Below are positions 1 through 8,961 of a stretch of DNA of 20,075 bases, piece by piece; position 1 is the stretch's first letter; every line of letters begins with the position of its first letter. A model generated the notes under the pieces. The model worked only from the letters and a program-made list of their open reading frames with translations, did no database searches and was not told where the DNA came from. The translations under genes were made by a program, and so were the position numbers. The DNA comes from Pseudomonadota bacterium (GTDB lineage Bacteria; Pseudomonadota; Alphaproteobacteria; Azospirillales; Azospirillaceae), in assembly GCA_023411035.1 (NCBI GenBank), contig JAEYPE010000099.1, positions 1 through 20,075 on the forward strand, read 5' to 3'.

Positions 1-2
1 CC

Positions 3-1331
<1,329 letters not shown>

Positions 1332-1356
1332 TCGGCCTGACGCAGCAAGAAAGCGA

Positions 1357-1390
1357 AACCGGCGCCCCGCAAGGGCGCCGGTTCTTCTTT
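1357..1390 (+). terminator. Rho-independent terminator after ftsH
   Basis: An 11-bp perfect stem pairs 1357-1367 with 1373-1383 across a 5-nt loop (CGCAA). A pyrimidine run rich in T (CTTCTTT) follows. It lies 25 bases after the ftsH stop codon. Confidence 0.85.
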
Positions 1391-1487
1391 GGCGTTTTGC
1401 CATCTGCGCTTTCGTCGCAAGTCTTGGCGGAACCGATGGGCGGGGCCATCGTACTGGAGAGGGCCGATTCAACCGAAGGCGCCGCCG

Positions 1488-2279
1488 ATGTTCTTCTTCC
1501 CCATCTTCGACGACAACCCGACGCGGCGGACGCCGGTCATCACCATGGCGCTGATCGCGCTGTGCGTGATGGTGTTCCTCTGGGAGATTTCGTTGGGGGC
1601 GCGGGATAAGAATCTCGCCGCCTATTCCTTCGGGGTCATTCCCGCGGTGCTGTTCGGTTACGTCGACCTGCCGGAGCCGCTGCGGGTGATTCCGCCCTGG
1701 ATGTCGGTCATCACCTCCATGTTCATGCATGGCGGTTTTCTGCACATCGCCGGGAACATGCTGTACCTCTGGATCTTCGGCAACAACGTCGAGGACAGCA
1801 TGGGCCGGGGCCGCTTCGTGGTCTTCTACCTGCTGTGCGGGACGGCGGCGGCGCTGGCCCAGAGCATCGCCAATCCGACCTCCGAAGTGCCCATGCTGGG
1901 GGCGAGCGGGGCCATCGGCGGTGTGCTGGGCGCCTATCTGGTGCTGCATCCGCGGGCGAATGTCGGTGTCCTTATCTGGTTCATCATCATCGTGCGGATC
2001 GTCACCGTGCCGGCGGTGCTGGTGCTGGGCTTCTGGTTCGCCGGCCAGATCCTGAGCGGGGTCACCACTCCGACCTCGGACGACAGCGGCGGGGTGGCCT
2101 TCTGGGCGCATGTCGGAGGCTTCGTGGCGGGGGCGGCGCTCATCCCCTTCTTCAAGCGCCCCGAGGTGCGGTTGCTGGAACCGGCGCACAGCCGCCCCTT
2201 CACGGTCGTTCCGCCGGGCACCCGGCTGCGCCGCGGCAGCGTGCCCGAGGCCGGCGACCGCCACCGTCCCTATCGCTGA
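1488..2279 (+). CDS. Rhomboid family intramembrane serine protease
   Basis: This is a 263-residue multi-pass membrane protein of the rhomboid family (S54), which cleaves transmembrane substrates inside the bilayer. Family signatures are HGGFLHIAGNMLYL in an early helix, GASGAIGG with the nucleophile Ser at residue 140, and AHVGGFVAGA with the catalytic His at residue 208. These form the Ser-His dyad. A hydrophobic segment starts near residue 19, and the basic C-terminal tail after about residue 225 should be cytosolic. The frame is open from 1389, but ATG 1488 is preferred: GAAGG lies 8 bases upstream and the protein then begins MFFFPIFDDNPTRRTP, a usual N-terminus for this subfamily. The substrate cannot be told from the sequence. 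Confidence 0.9.
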   Translation: MFFFPIFDDNPTRRTPVITMALIALCVMVFLWEISLGARDKNLAAYSFGVIPAVLFGYVDLPEPLRVIPPWMSVITSMFMHGGFLHIAGNMLYLWIFGNNVEDSMGRGRFVVFYLLCGTAAALAQSIANPTSEVPMLGASGAIGGVLGAYLVLHPRANVGVLIWFIIIVRIVTVPAVLVLGFWFAGQILSGVTTPTSDDSGGVAFWAHVGGFVAGAALIPFFKRPEVRLLEPAHSRPFTVVPPGTRLRRGSVPEAGDRHRPYR

Positions 2280-2280
2280 A

Positions 2281-2305
2281 CGATAGGAAGTGACTATCGG
2301 TTTCT
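2281..2305 (+). terminator. Weak hairpin after the rhomboid gene
   Basis: CGATAG (2281-2286) pairs with CTATCG (2294-2299) over a 7-nt loop and is followed by GTTTCTT. The stem is only 6 bp, so this is a candidate terminator at best. Confidence 0.35.
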
Positions 2306-2386
2306 TCGGATTATTCGATTAGACCTGTCGCCGCCCAAAGGGCATACTGAAGCTGAACAAGAACAGCGGCCTTCGGGAGTTCCGCG

Positions 2387-2614
2387 ATGTCCAAGACCTT
2401 CAGCTTCGCCTGCATCCACTTCACGGTGGCTTTCACGGTCGGTTATCTGATGACCGGAAGCATCGCGGTGGGCGGCGCCCTGGCGCTGGTCGAGCCGCTG
2501 TGCAACACGGTCGCCTATTACCTGCACGAGCGCGCCTGGGCGGCCTACAACCGCCGCCGGGCGGAGGCGGACGATCAGGACAGCCATGTGGGCGGGACCG
2601 CCGTCCCGGCCTGA
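2387..2614 (+). CDS. DUF2061 family small membrane protein
   Basis: This 75-residue protein has two hydrophobic stretches (about residues 5-23 and 27-45) followed by a basic/acidic tail. The spacing and residues of FTVAFTVGYLMTGS, then EPLCNTVAYYLHERAW, match the DUF2061 family of small predicted membrane proteins. No biochemical role is established for that family, and none is proposed here. GGGAG at 2375-2379 stands 7 bases before the ATG. The gene stands alone between the rhomboid gene and the convergent peroxiredoxin gene. Confidence 0.82.
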   Translation: MSKTFSFACIHFTVAFTVGYLMTGSIAVGGALALVEPLCNTVAYYLHERAWAAYNRRRAEADDQDSHVGGTAVPA

Positions 2615-2633
2615 AAGGACCGATAAGCGCCCC

Positions 2634-2653
2634 CTCCCGCAACGCGTCGGGAG
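2634..2653. repeat. Short inverted repeat between convergent genes
   Basis: CTCCCG (2634-2639) and CGGGAG (2648-2653) form a 6-bp stem with an 8-nt loop in the 56-bp gap between the DUF2061 gene and the convergent peroxiredoxin gene. Flanking CCC and AGGG could lengthen the stem with a bulge. It may act as a weak bidirectional terminator, but no T-run follows on either strand. Confidence 0.35.
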
Positions 2654-2670
2654 AGGGACGCGGCAATGAC

Positions 2671-3201
2671 TCAGCGCGAGCGCAGATAGGCCAGAACCGT
2701 TTCCGGCGCGGACTCGCCGTAGGGGTCGCCGCCCTCACCGGCGTCGTTGATGCCCGGCTCCTCGAACAGCTTCTCGATCACGCCGTCGGTCACGACCATG
2801 GCATAGCGCCAGCTCCGCATGCCGAAGCCGACATGGTCCTTGTTGATCAGCATGCCCATGCGGCGGGTGAAGTGACCCGAGCCGTCCGGGATCAGCTTCA
2901 CGTTCTGCAGGCCGAGATGCTTGCCCCACTGGAACATGACGAAGGCGTCGTTGACGCTGATGCAATAGACCTCGTCGATGCCCAGGTCGCGGATTTCCGG
3001 ATAGAGCTTGTCGTAGGTCGGCACCTGCTGGTTGGAGCAGGTCGGCGTGAAGGCGCCGGGCAGCGAGAAGACCACGACGCGCTTGCCGGCGAACAGGTCG
3101 TCACTGCTGACGTCCTGCCAGCGGAACGGGTTGGGGCCGCCGATGCTTTCGTCGCGAACGCGGGTCTTGAAAACGACCGAGGGGACTTTGCGCCCTTCCA
3201 T
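2671..3201 (-). CDS. Peroxiredoxin, type II (PRX5-like)
   Basis: A thiol peroxidase of 176 residues in the thioredoxin fold, reducing hydrogen peroxide and alkyl hydroperoxides. The peroxidatic cysteine is Cys55 in PGAFTPTCS, the family's PxxxTxxC motif. A second cysteine, Cys80 in EVYCISVND, lies 25 residues later. That spacing matches the catalytic/resolving pair of plant type II peroxiredoxins. There is no C-terminal cysteine like the one that resolves human PRDX5. The reductant is probably thioredoxin or glutaredoxin/glutathione, which the sequence cannot decide. The ATG is preceded on its strand by GGAGA (3207-3211) at 5 bases. It appears monocistronic. Confidence 0.92.
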   Translation of the reverse strand: MEGRKVPSVVFKTRVRDESIGGPNPFRWQDVSSDDLFAGKRVVVFSLPGAFTPTCSNQQVPTYDKLYPEIRDLGIDEVYCISVNDAFVMFQWGKHLGLQNVKLIPDGSGHFTRRMGMLINKDHVGFGMRSWRYAMVVTDGVIEKLFEEPGINDAGEGGDPYGESAPETVLAYLRSR

Positions 3202-3321
3202 GATGGTCTCCGGATTGAAGTGAAGCGGTTACGGTGGGCTTGCCGAACCTTAGCCCTTCAATCAATTGACGAAAACCGGCTGGGGCAGCCTGCGCGGTAT
3301 TGTCTCAGCCCGCCCCGCCGA

Positions 3322-4848
3322 TCAAGGCAGAAGACCCGCCGCGAAGGAGCGGAAGGCGCCCTCCGTCACCAGCCGCTTCGCCGCCGCGATGTCCGGTGCC
3401 ATGGCGCGGTCCACCGTCCAGACCGGCACGCGGGCGCGCAGCAGGGCGCGGGCGCGTTCCAGCGCGGGGGAGGAGGCGAGCGGCGCGCGCAGGTCCACCC
3501 CCTGGGCCGCGGCCAGCAGTTCCACCGCCACGATGCCCGCCAGATTGTCCGCCATGTCCGACAGGCGGCGGGCGGCGTGGGTCGCCATGCTCACATGGTC
3601 CTCCTGGTTGGCGGAGGTGGGCAGGCTGTCCACGCTGGCCGGGTGGGCCATCTGCTTGTTCTCGCTGGCCAGCGCCGCCGCGGTGACCTGGGCGATCATG
3701 AAGCCGCTGTTCAGCCCGCCGTCGGCCACCAGGAAGGGCGGCAGGCCCGACAGGTGGGTGTCCATCAGCAGCGCGATCCGCCGTTCCGACAGCGCGCCCG
3801 TCTCGGCGATGGACAGCGCCAGCACGTCGGCGGCCATCGCCACCGGCTCCGCATGGAAATTGCCGCCGGACAGGATGTCGCCGCTCTCCGGGAAGACCAG
3901 CGGGTTGTCGGAGACGGCGTTCGCCTCCCGCTCCAGCACCCCGGCGGCGAAGCGCAGATGGTCCAGCACCGCCCCCATCACCTGCGGCTGGCAGCGCAGG
4001 CTGTAGGGGTCCTGCACCGTCTCGTGCCCCTCCCGGTGAGAATCGCGGATGCCGCTGCCCTGGAGCAGGGAGCGGTAGAGGGCCGCCACGTCGCGCTGGC
4101 CGGGTTGACCGCGCAAGTCATGGATGCGCGCGTCGAACGGCCCGTCGCTGCCCAGGGCGGCATCGACGCTGAGCGCCCCGGCGACCAGGGCCGCGGCGAA
4201 GCCGTCCTCCGCCGCGAACAGACCGGCCAGCCCCAGCGCCGTGGACACCTGCGTGCCGTTCAACAGGGCCAGACCCTCCTTGGCCTCCAGAGCCAGGGGC
4301 GACAGGCCGGCGCGGGCGAGCGCGGCGGCGGCGGGGAGCCGCTCGCCGTCCACGTCGGCTTCCCCCTCGCCGATCAGGACGCCGGTCAGATGGGCCAGCG
4401 GCGCCAGATCGCCCGACGCGCCGACCGATCCCTTGGCCGGGACCACCGGCAGGACGCCGCGGTTGTAGAGGGCCAGCAGAGCCTCGATCACCCCCATCCG
4501 CACGCCGGAATGGCCGCGGGCCAGCGCGTTGACCTTCAGCGCCAGGATCAGCCGCACCACGCCCGCCGGCAGGTCCGGCCCGGTGCCGGCGCTGTGCGAC
4601 AGGACCAGCCGCCGCTGAAGCTCCCGCACCTGATCGGGGGGGATGCGCTTCTTCGCCAGCAGGCCGAAGCCGGTGTTCACGCCATAGACCGCGCGCTCCC
4701 CGCCCGCCGCCTCCGCCACCGTGCGGGCCGAGGCGTCGATGGCGGCGCGGCAGCCGGGCGCCAGCGCCAGGACGGGCGGGTCCCGCAGGATGCGGCGCAG
4801 GTCGGGCAGGGCCAGATGGCCGGGGGCGATGGTCAGGGTATCGGTCAT
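3322..4848 (-). CDS. hutH: Histidine ammonia-lyase HutH
   Basis: HutH converts L-histidine to trans-urocanate and ammonia, the first step of histidine degradation. The 508-residue length is normal. The autocatalytic MIO cofactor forms from Ala144-Ser145-Gly146 in GSVGASGDLAPLAHL. Other family blocks are YGVNTGFG near residue 55, DPYSLRCQPQVMG in the middle, and NSGFMIAQVTAAAL and SVDSLPTSANQEDHVSM in the C-terminal half. These favour histidase over phenylalanine or tyrosine ammonia-lyase, particularly the SLRCQPQ block and the QEDHVSM segment. AAGGAA sits 7 bases upstream of ATG on the minus strand. No hutU, hutI, hutG or hutC lies next to it, so it is either split from the rest of the pathway or one of two copies. 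Confidence 0.95.
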   Translation of the reverse strand: MTDTLTIAPGHLALPDLRRILRDPPVLALAPGCRAAIDASARTVAEAAGGERAVYGVNTGFGLLAKKRIPPDQVRELQRRLVLSHSAGTGPDLPAGVVRLILALKVNALARGHSGVRMGVIEALLALYNRGVLPVVPAKGSVGASGDLAPLAHLTGVLIGEGEADVDGERLPAAAALARAGLSPLALEAKEGLALLNGTQVSTALGLAGLFAAEDGFAAALVAGALSVDAALGSDGPFDARIHDLRGQPGQRDVAALYRSLLQGSGIRDSHREGHETVQDPYSLRCQPQVMGAVLDHLRFAAGVLEREANAVSDNPLVFPESGDILSGGNFHAEPVAMAADVLALSIAETGALSERRIALLMDTHLSGLPPFLVADGGLNSGFMIAQVTAAALASENKQMAHPASVDSLPTSANQEDHVSMATHAARRLSDMADNLAGIVAVELLAAAQGVDLRAPLASSPALERARALLRARVPVWTVDRAMAPDIAAAKRLVTEGAFRSFAAGLLP

Positions 4849-5047
4849 TCGGCGTTCCTTCAGGATGGGAAAAAGGGGCTGTCCTTCACATGAGGTGCCG
4901 CCGTTTCCTGCGCAAAGGGGGTGGTTTGCAGTGGCATTCCTGTGATGTCCCTCGTTCTTCAGGTTTCATTTACCAAGAACGGGCCAACTGGTCCTTGCCT
5001 GCATCCAGTGGGCACTGATTCAAACGGTGACAATTGGAGGGCTGTAA
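4849..5047. promoter_or_regulatory. Divergent promoter region, hutH / type I secretion operon
   Basis: This 199-bp gap must carry both divergent start regions. It is less GC-rich than the genes around it. GGAGG at 5036-5040 is a strong ribosome binding site 7 bases before the secretion gene. ATTTACCAA at 4968-4976 recurs in the dyad upstream of the response regulator at 8845-8853. I cannot assign -35/-10 boxes with confidence. Confidence 0.5.
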
Positions 5048-6781
5048 ATGCCTCGCCTGTTTTCTCACGGGTCTGAAAAGGCCCATAAAAAAATTGTTCA
5101 CGGGGGACGCTATTTCACCAGGGTACTCGTTGGTGCATTTGTGTTCAGTGCCACCATCAATTTGTTGATGTTGGCAATGCCGCTTTATTCCCTTCAGGTT
5201 TTCAGCCGCGCCATTCCGTCCGGCAACATCGATACGCTCGTCATGCTGACGGTCATCGTCGTGATGGCCCTGACGCTCAGCGCCACCATGGAAACGTTCC
5301 GGGCGCGTATCCTGGCCCGCGCGGGCAACGCGCTGGAGGTCACTTGGCGCGGCCGGCTGACCGCCGACGTTCTGGACGCCTCGGGCCGGGGCCGTCCGGA
5401 CACCGCGCCGGTCAGCGACCTCATGGAGGTCAAGGCGGCGATGAGCCGTCCGTCGCTGCCGGCCCTGATGGACCTGCCCTGGGTGCCCCTGTACGTCATC
5501 GGCATCTACCTGATCCACCCGCTGCTGGCCGTGATCCTGGCCGCCTCGATGCTCATCATGACGGCGCTGGGCTTCATCAGCAACCGGGCGGTCCGCAACT
5601 TCGCCGAGGACAGCAAGGCCCCGGCCAGCCGTTCGCAGCGCCTGTTCGACTCCTTGCTGTCGCGGTCCGAGACGGTGCGCGGCCTGCGCATGGGGCCGAG
5701 CGCTCTCGACGCGGTGGCCCGTGACGCTCTGACCACCTCCGCCCTTCAGGGCCGCTCGACGGAGCGTGCCGCCGCCATCGGCGCCGTTACCAAGTGGTTC
5801 CGCATGGTCATCCAGATCGCGGTGACCGGCGTCGGCGCCTTGCTGGTGATCGAGCAGCACCTGTCCTTCGGCGGCATGATCGCCACCTCCATGCTGGTCG
5901 GCCGCGCCCTCGCCCCGGTGGAGCAGAGCGCCGGCGCCTGGGGCCAGATCCAGAAGTCCTACCAAGCCTTCCGCCGCCTGTATCCGCTGCTGAAGCGCCT
6001 GTCCTTCGAGCCGGAGCGCCCGGTGATCCCGGTGGAGCGTGAGCGCCTGGCCGTCGAGAACCTGCTGTTCGTCTCCCCCCGCGACCAGAAGCCGATCCTG
6101 CGCAGCGTGACGCTGGCGGTCGAGCCGGGCCAGACGGTGTGCATCGCCGGCCCCAACCGGTCCGGCAAGTCGGTTCTGGCCCGTCTGCTGGCCGGTGTCA
6201 CCATCCCGTCGGCGGGCACCGTGCGGCTGGGCGGTCTGGCGGTCGCCTCGCTGAACCCGGAAACACCGGAGCAGGGCATCGGCTACATGGCGCAGGGCGC
6301 CGACCTGCTGCCCGGCACCATCGCCGAGAACATCGCCCGCTTCACCGAGACGACGCGGGAGAAGGTCGAGGACGCCGCCAAGCGCGCCGGCATCCATTCC
6401 TGGATCGAGAGCCTGCCCGGCGGCTATGACACCGAGGTGACCGACCCGCTGTTCCCGATCACCGGCGCGTCGGCCCGCCTGATCGCCCTGGCCCGCGCCG
6501 GTTACGGCCGCCCGTCGCTGATGGTGCTGGACGAGCCGTCCGCCGGCATGGACGAGATCGGCCACAAGGCGGTGCGCGAGTTCATCGTCGAGGCCAAGAA
6601 CCGCGGCGTCACCACCATCGTGCTGACCCATTCCCCGGCCTTCGTCGACCTGTCCGACAAGACCTTCGTTCTGAAGAACGGCATGGCGGTGGAACTGCCC
6701 CAACGCCAGGAGCAGCAGGGCCCGAACTGGAGCCGCCTGCGCAACATCGGCCCGGCGCCGGTGCAGAGCGCCGCCGGCTGA
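5048..6781 (+). CDS. Type I secretion system permease/ATPase (PrtD-like ABC exporter)
   Basis: A 577-residue inner-membrane half-transporter of the PrtD/HlyB class, which energizes one-step export of proteins (often RTX proteases) through an adaptor and an outer-membrane TolC-type channel. The N-terminal half holds about six membrane segments, starting near residues 24-46 and 62-83. There is no N-terminal C39-like domain, as is usual for PrtD. The ATPase half has Walker A GPNRSGKS (368-375), a Q-loop in GYMAQGADLLPGTIAENIARF, Walker B LMVLDEP (491-497) and an H-loop His528. The signature that is normally LSGGQ reads ITGAS (471-475), an unusual departure. The downstream HlyD-like gene follows after 57 bp and is surely co-transcribed. 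Neither a secreted substrate nor a TolC homologue is in the window. Confidence 0.92.
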   Translation: MPRLFSHGSEKAHKKIVHGGRYFTRVLVGAFVFSATINLLMLAMPLYSLQVFSRAIPSGNIDTLVMLTVIVVMALTLSATMETFRARILARAGNALEVTWRGRLTADVLDASGRGRPDTAPVSDLMEVKAAMSRPSLPALMDLPWVPLYVIGIYLIHPLLAVILAASMLIMTALGFISNRAVRNFAEDSKAPASRSQRLFDSLLSRSETVRGLRMGPSALDAVARDALTTSALQGRSTERAAAIGAVTKWFRMVIQIAVTGVGALLVIEQHLSFGGMIATSMLVGRALAPVEQSAGAWGQIQKSYQAFRRLYPLLKRLSFEPERPVIPVERERLAVENLLFVSPRDQKPILRSVTLAVEPGQTVCIAGPNRSGKSVLARLLAGVTIPSAGTVRLGGLAVASLNPETPEQGIGYMAQGADLLPGTIAENIARFTETTREKVEDAAKRAGIHSWIESLPGGYDTEVTDPLFPITGASARLIALARAGYGRPSLMVLDEPSAGMDEIGHKAVREFIVEAKNRGVTTIVLTHSPAFVDLSDKTFVLKNGMAVELPQRQEQQGPNWSRLRNIGPAPVQSAAG

Positions 6782-6838
6782 CGCCGGAACCTCCAACCCA
6801 GAACCCGTGCGACTTCCGGCGAACAAGGACCTTCCGTG

Positions 6839-8200
6839 ATGACCGAACCCACCATGAACACCTACAAGACGAAGACCATGACGTCGATCGGCGCGCTGCG
6901 CGCGCTGGTTCCCGACACCCGGGTCAGCGGGCTTCTTGCCGGCGGCTTCATGGTGCTGGCGGTGGGCTTCGGCGGCATGACCGCCTGGGCCGCCCTTGCC
7001 CCGCTGCACAGCGCCGTCATGGCGTCCGGCGCTCTGGCCCCGGAAACCGGGCGCAAGATCGTCAAGCACACCGAAACCGCCCAGATCGAGGAAATCCTCG
7101 TCCGCGAAGGCGACAAGGTGAAGGCCGGTCAGATCCTGATGCGGCTGGACAGCACGGAGGCGGCGACCCGGCTCCAGGTGCTGAATACCTCCTGGCTGGA
7201 AACCCTGGCTTTGGAAGCGCGCCTGACCGCCGAGCTGTTCGAGCAGCCCGCCATCGAGTGGCCGGAAGAACTGCTCCGCCGCCGCGGCACCGACCGCACG
7301 GTGGAAAAGCTGATGGGCAACCAGGAAACCCTGTTCCAGGTCCGCCGCAACCAGCTCGACACCGAAGCCAGCCTGACCAAGGAGCGCGTCGCCACCCTGC
7401 GCGAGGAGGGCAGGAGCCTTCAGGAACAGCGCAGGTTCCTGGCCCGCGAGATCGAGCTGATCGAGGACGATCTGCGCATCACCCAGGGCCTGCTGTCCCG
7501 CGGCAACGCCACCCGCACCAAGCTGGTCGAGCAGCAGAAGGAAGAGGCGCAGCTCAAGGGCCGCGACCACGAACTTGAGGCCCGCATCGCCCAGGCCAGC
7601 CAATCCGCCGTGGACGCCGAGGGCGATCTGCTGCGCCGCCGCAACGACTTCCGGGAAAAGGTTCTGGTCGATCTGGAAAAGGCCCGCGGCGACGTCATCC
7701 GCCTGGCCGAGCAGATCCGCGACGCGGCCAACCGGCTGGAAACCCGCGCCATCAAGGCTCCGGACGACGGCACGGTCGTGATGCACAGCCACTGGGCCGT
7801 CGGCGGCACCATCACCGCGAACGAGCCGATCCTCGACATCATCCCGGACGACCGCGCCCTGCTGGCCGAGGTGAAGGTCCAGCCGAAGGACATCAAGTCG
7901 CTGACCGTCGATCTGCCGGTGAAGGTGCAGTTGACCGCCTACGACAGCCGCGTCGTCGGCTCGCTGGACGGCACGGTCACCTATGTGTCCGCGGACCGCG
8001 TGATGGACCCGATCACCCGGCAGGAATCCTACATCGCGCGGATCAAGCTGAAGGACAGCGATTCCCATCAGGTCCACAACCTGACCATCAAGCCGGGCAT
8101 GCCGGTGGAGGCGCGCATCCTGCTGTCCGCCCGCACCCCGCTCGACTATCTGGTGCAGCCGTTGTCCCACTCCTACGTGAAGGCGTTCATCCAGGAGTAA
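6839..8200 (+). CDS. Type I secretion adaptor, HlyD/PrtE family
   Basis: The periplasmic adaptor that bridges the ABC exporter and the outer-membrane channel. The 453 residues show a short cytosolic N-terminus, one membrane anchor (about 30-52), a lipoyl-like half (TAQIEEILVREGDKVKAGQ), a long charged coiled coil (about 110-285, rich in Glu/Arg/Leu/Gln), the second lipoyl-like half (IKAPDDGTVV) and a beta-barrel C-terminal domain. The ending (VKAFIQE) resembles the usual PrtE/HlyD C-terminus. AAGGA (6825-6829) serves either GTG 6836 or ATG 6839. ATG 6839 is chosen because spacing is 9 bases and it is the stronger start codon. A strong terminator follows the stop. Confidence 0.92.
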   Translation: MTEPTMNTYKTKTMTSIGALRALVPDTRVSGLLAGGFMVLAVGFGGMTAWAALAPLHSAVMASGALAPETGRKIVKHTETAQIEEILVREGDKVKAGQILMRLDSTEAATRLQVLNTSWLETLALEARLTAELFEQPAIEWPEELLRRRGTDRTVEKLMGNQETLFQVRRNQLDTEASLTKERVATLREEGRSLQEQRRFLAREIELIEDDLRITQGLLSRGNATRTKLVEQQKEEAQLKGRDHELEARIAQASQSAVDAEGDLLRRRNDFREKVLVDLEKARGDVIRLAEQIRDAANRLETRAIKAPDDGTVVMHSHWAVGGTITANEPILDIIPDDRALLAEVKVQPKDIKSLTVDLPVKVQLTAYDSRVVGSLDGTVTYVSADRVMDPITRQESYIARIKLKDSDSHQVHNLTIKPGMPVEARILLSARTPLDYLVQPLSHSYVKAFIQE

Positions 8201-8235
8201 GGGGCCGCACGGCCTCCGATGTTCGGAGCAAGGAA

Positions 8236-8272
8236 AAGGGCGGCTTCCCATGGGAAAGCCGCCCTTCCTTTT
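8236..8272. terminator. Strong bidirectional terminator
   Basis: An 11-bp stem pairs AAGGGCGGCTT (8236-8246) with AAGCCGCCCTT (8256-8266), and CCCA/TGGG can pair inside it. CCTTTT follows on the plus strand and the A-run before the left arm gives T residues on the minus strand. It lies between the ends of the secretion operon (8200) and of the convergent response regulator gene (8291), so it probably serves both. Confidence 0.85.
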
Positions 8273-8290
8273 GCGCAAGGCGCCGTGGCG

Positions 8291-8812
8291 TCAGCCGCGC
8301 GGTCCGTGCAGGCGCCGCGCGGCGAGGTCCAGCGCCAGCTTCAACTGGGCCAGGGAGTAGGGCTTGTTGACCACGCCCAGCGGATAGGTTTCGGTGATGC
8401 GGGCCATGATCGCGTGGTTCGCGTTGCCGGACAGGAAGATGGAGCGGATGCCGTAATTGGCGCGCAGGCGCCGCGCCGCCTCGATCCCGTCGCCGCCGGC
8501 CAGCCGGACGTCCATCAGCGCCACGTCCGGACGCTCGCGCCCGGCGATGGCCACCGCCTCCTCCTCCGTCCGGGCGGTGCCGCAGACGGCGTGGCCGAGA
8601 TCCATGACGGCCATGCCCACCGCTTCCGCGGCGAGGGGCTCGTCTTCCACAATCAACAGTCGCAAGGAGCGGATTGCCGCCGGGGGCTGGCGCCGGGTGG
8701 AATCGCGCCGGTCGACCTGAACGGCGGGGCCGCAGCGGTGCCGCCATTCCAGGCTGGACGTCGGTCGGGCCAGCGTATCCATATCGTCCCGTGCCATGAC
8801 CACCATCCCCAT
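8291..8812 (-). CDS. Single-domain response regulator (REC)
   Basis: A 173-residue protein whose last 125 residues form one CheY-like receiver domain with no output domain. The acidic pair is Glu56-Asp57 in LLIVEDEPLA, the phosphoacceptor is Asp101 in DVALMDVRLAGG, the switch Ser is 128 in FLSGN and the conserved Lys is 150 in VNKPYS. The first ~48 residues look unstructured and Arg-rich and may be partly untranslated: ATG 8812 has no good ribosome binding site, and later in-frame ATGs at residues 6 and 11 are alternatives. The cognate kinase is not in the window. Output is presumably by protein-protein contact. The gene lies downstream of the proline-rich gene on the same strand, 149 bp apart. 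Confidence 0.88.
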   Translation of the reverse strand: MGMVVMARDDMDTLARPTSSLEWRHRCGPAVQVDRRDSTRRQPPAAIRSLRLLIVEDEPLAAEAVGMAVMDLGHAVCGTARTEEEAVAIAGRERPDVALMDVRLAGGDGIEAARRLRANYGIRSIFLSGNANHAIMARITETYPLGVVNKPYSLAQLKLALDLAARRLHGPRG

Positions 8813-8827
8813 GCGTCGCCGCGGGTG

Positions 8828-8857
8828 TTATTGGTAAAGGATTTATTTACCAAATAA
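8828..8857. promoter_or_regulatory. Operator-like dyad upstream of the response regulator
   Basis: TTGGTAAA (8831-8838) and TTTACCAA (8846-8853) are perfect inverted arms separated by 7 bases. The symmetry extends outward with one base inserted (TTAT on the left, AATAA on the right). The tract is strongly AT-rich against the surrounding GC background and lies 16 bases upstream of the annotated start. It could be a regulator-binding site or promoter-proximal hairpin. Confidence 0.5.
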
Positions 8858-8961
8858 AGAGGTATCCCCACCCATTCGGGAGTTCAAGGAAAATCGGTGT
8901 AATGGCTGCGCGTTCGGACGAAACGCGATTTTCCCGCAACAATGCGGCGGAGGTGTGCGGC

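Noticed and set aside
2500..4893. A 797-codon open frame on the plus strand
   Set aside because: It lies antisense to the peroxiredoxin and hutH genes, is composed of Arg/Gly/His/Gln-rich shadow sequence and shows no domain. High third-position GC explains it.
4931..4950. Sigma-54 promoter before the secretion operon (GTGGCATTCCTG)
   Set aside because: The -24-like TGGCA is present, but the required GC of the -12 element is missing at the right spacing.
4970..8278. A 1102-codon open frame on the minus strand
   Set aside because: It is antisense to the complete type I secretion operon, with composition typical of a mirrored frame of high-GC genes.
8909..8927. Terminator formed by CGCGTT-N7-AACGCG
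   Set aside because: The T-rich side faces the plus strand, where no gene ends; the stem is only 6 bp.
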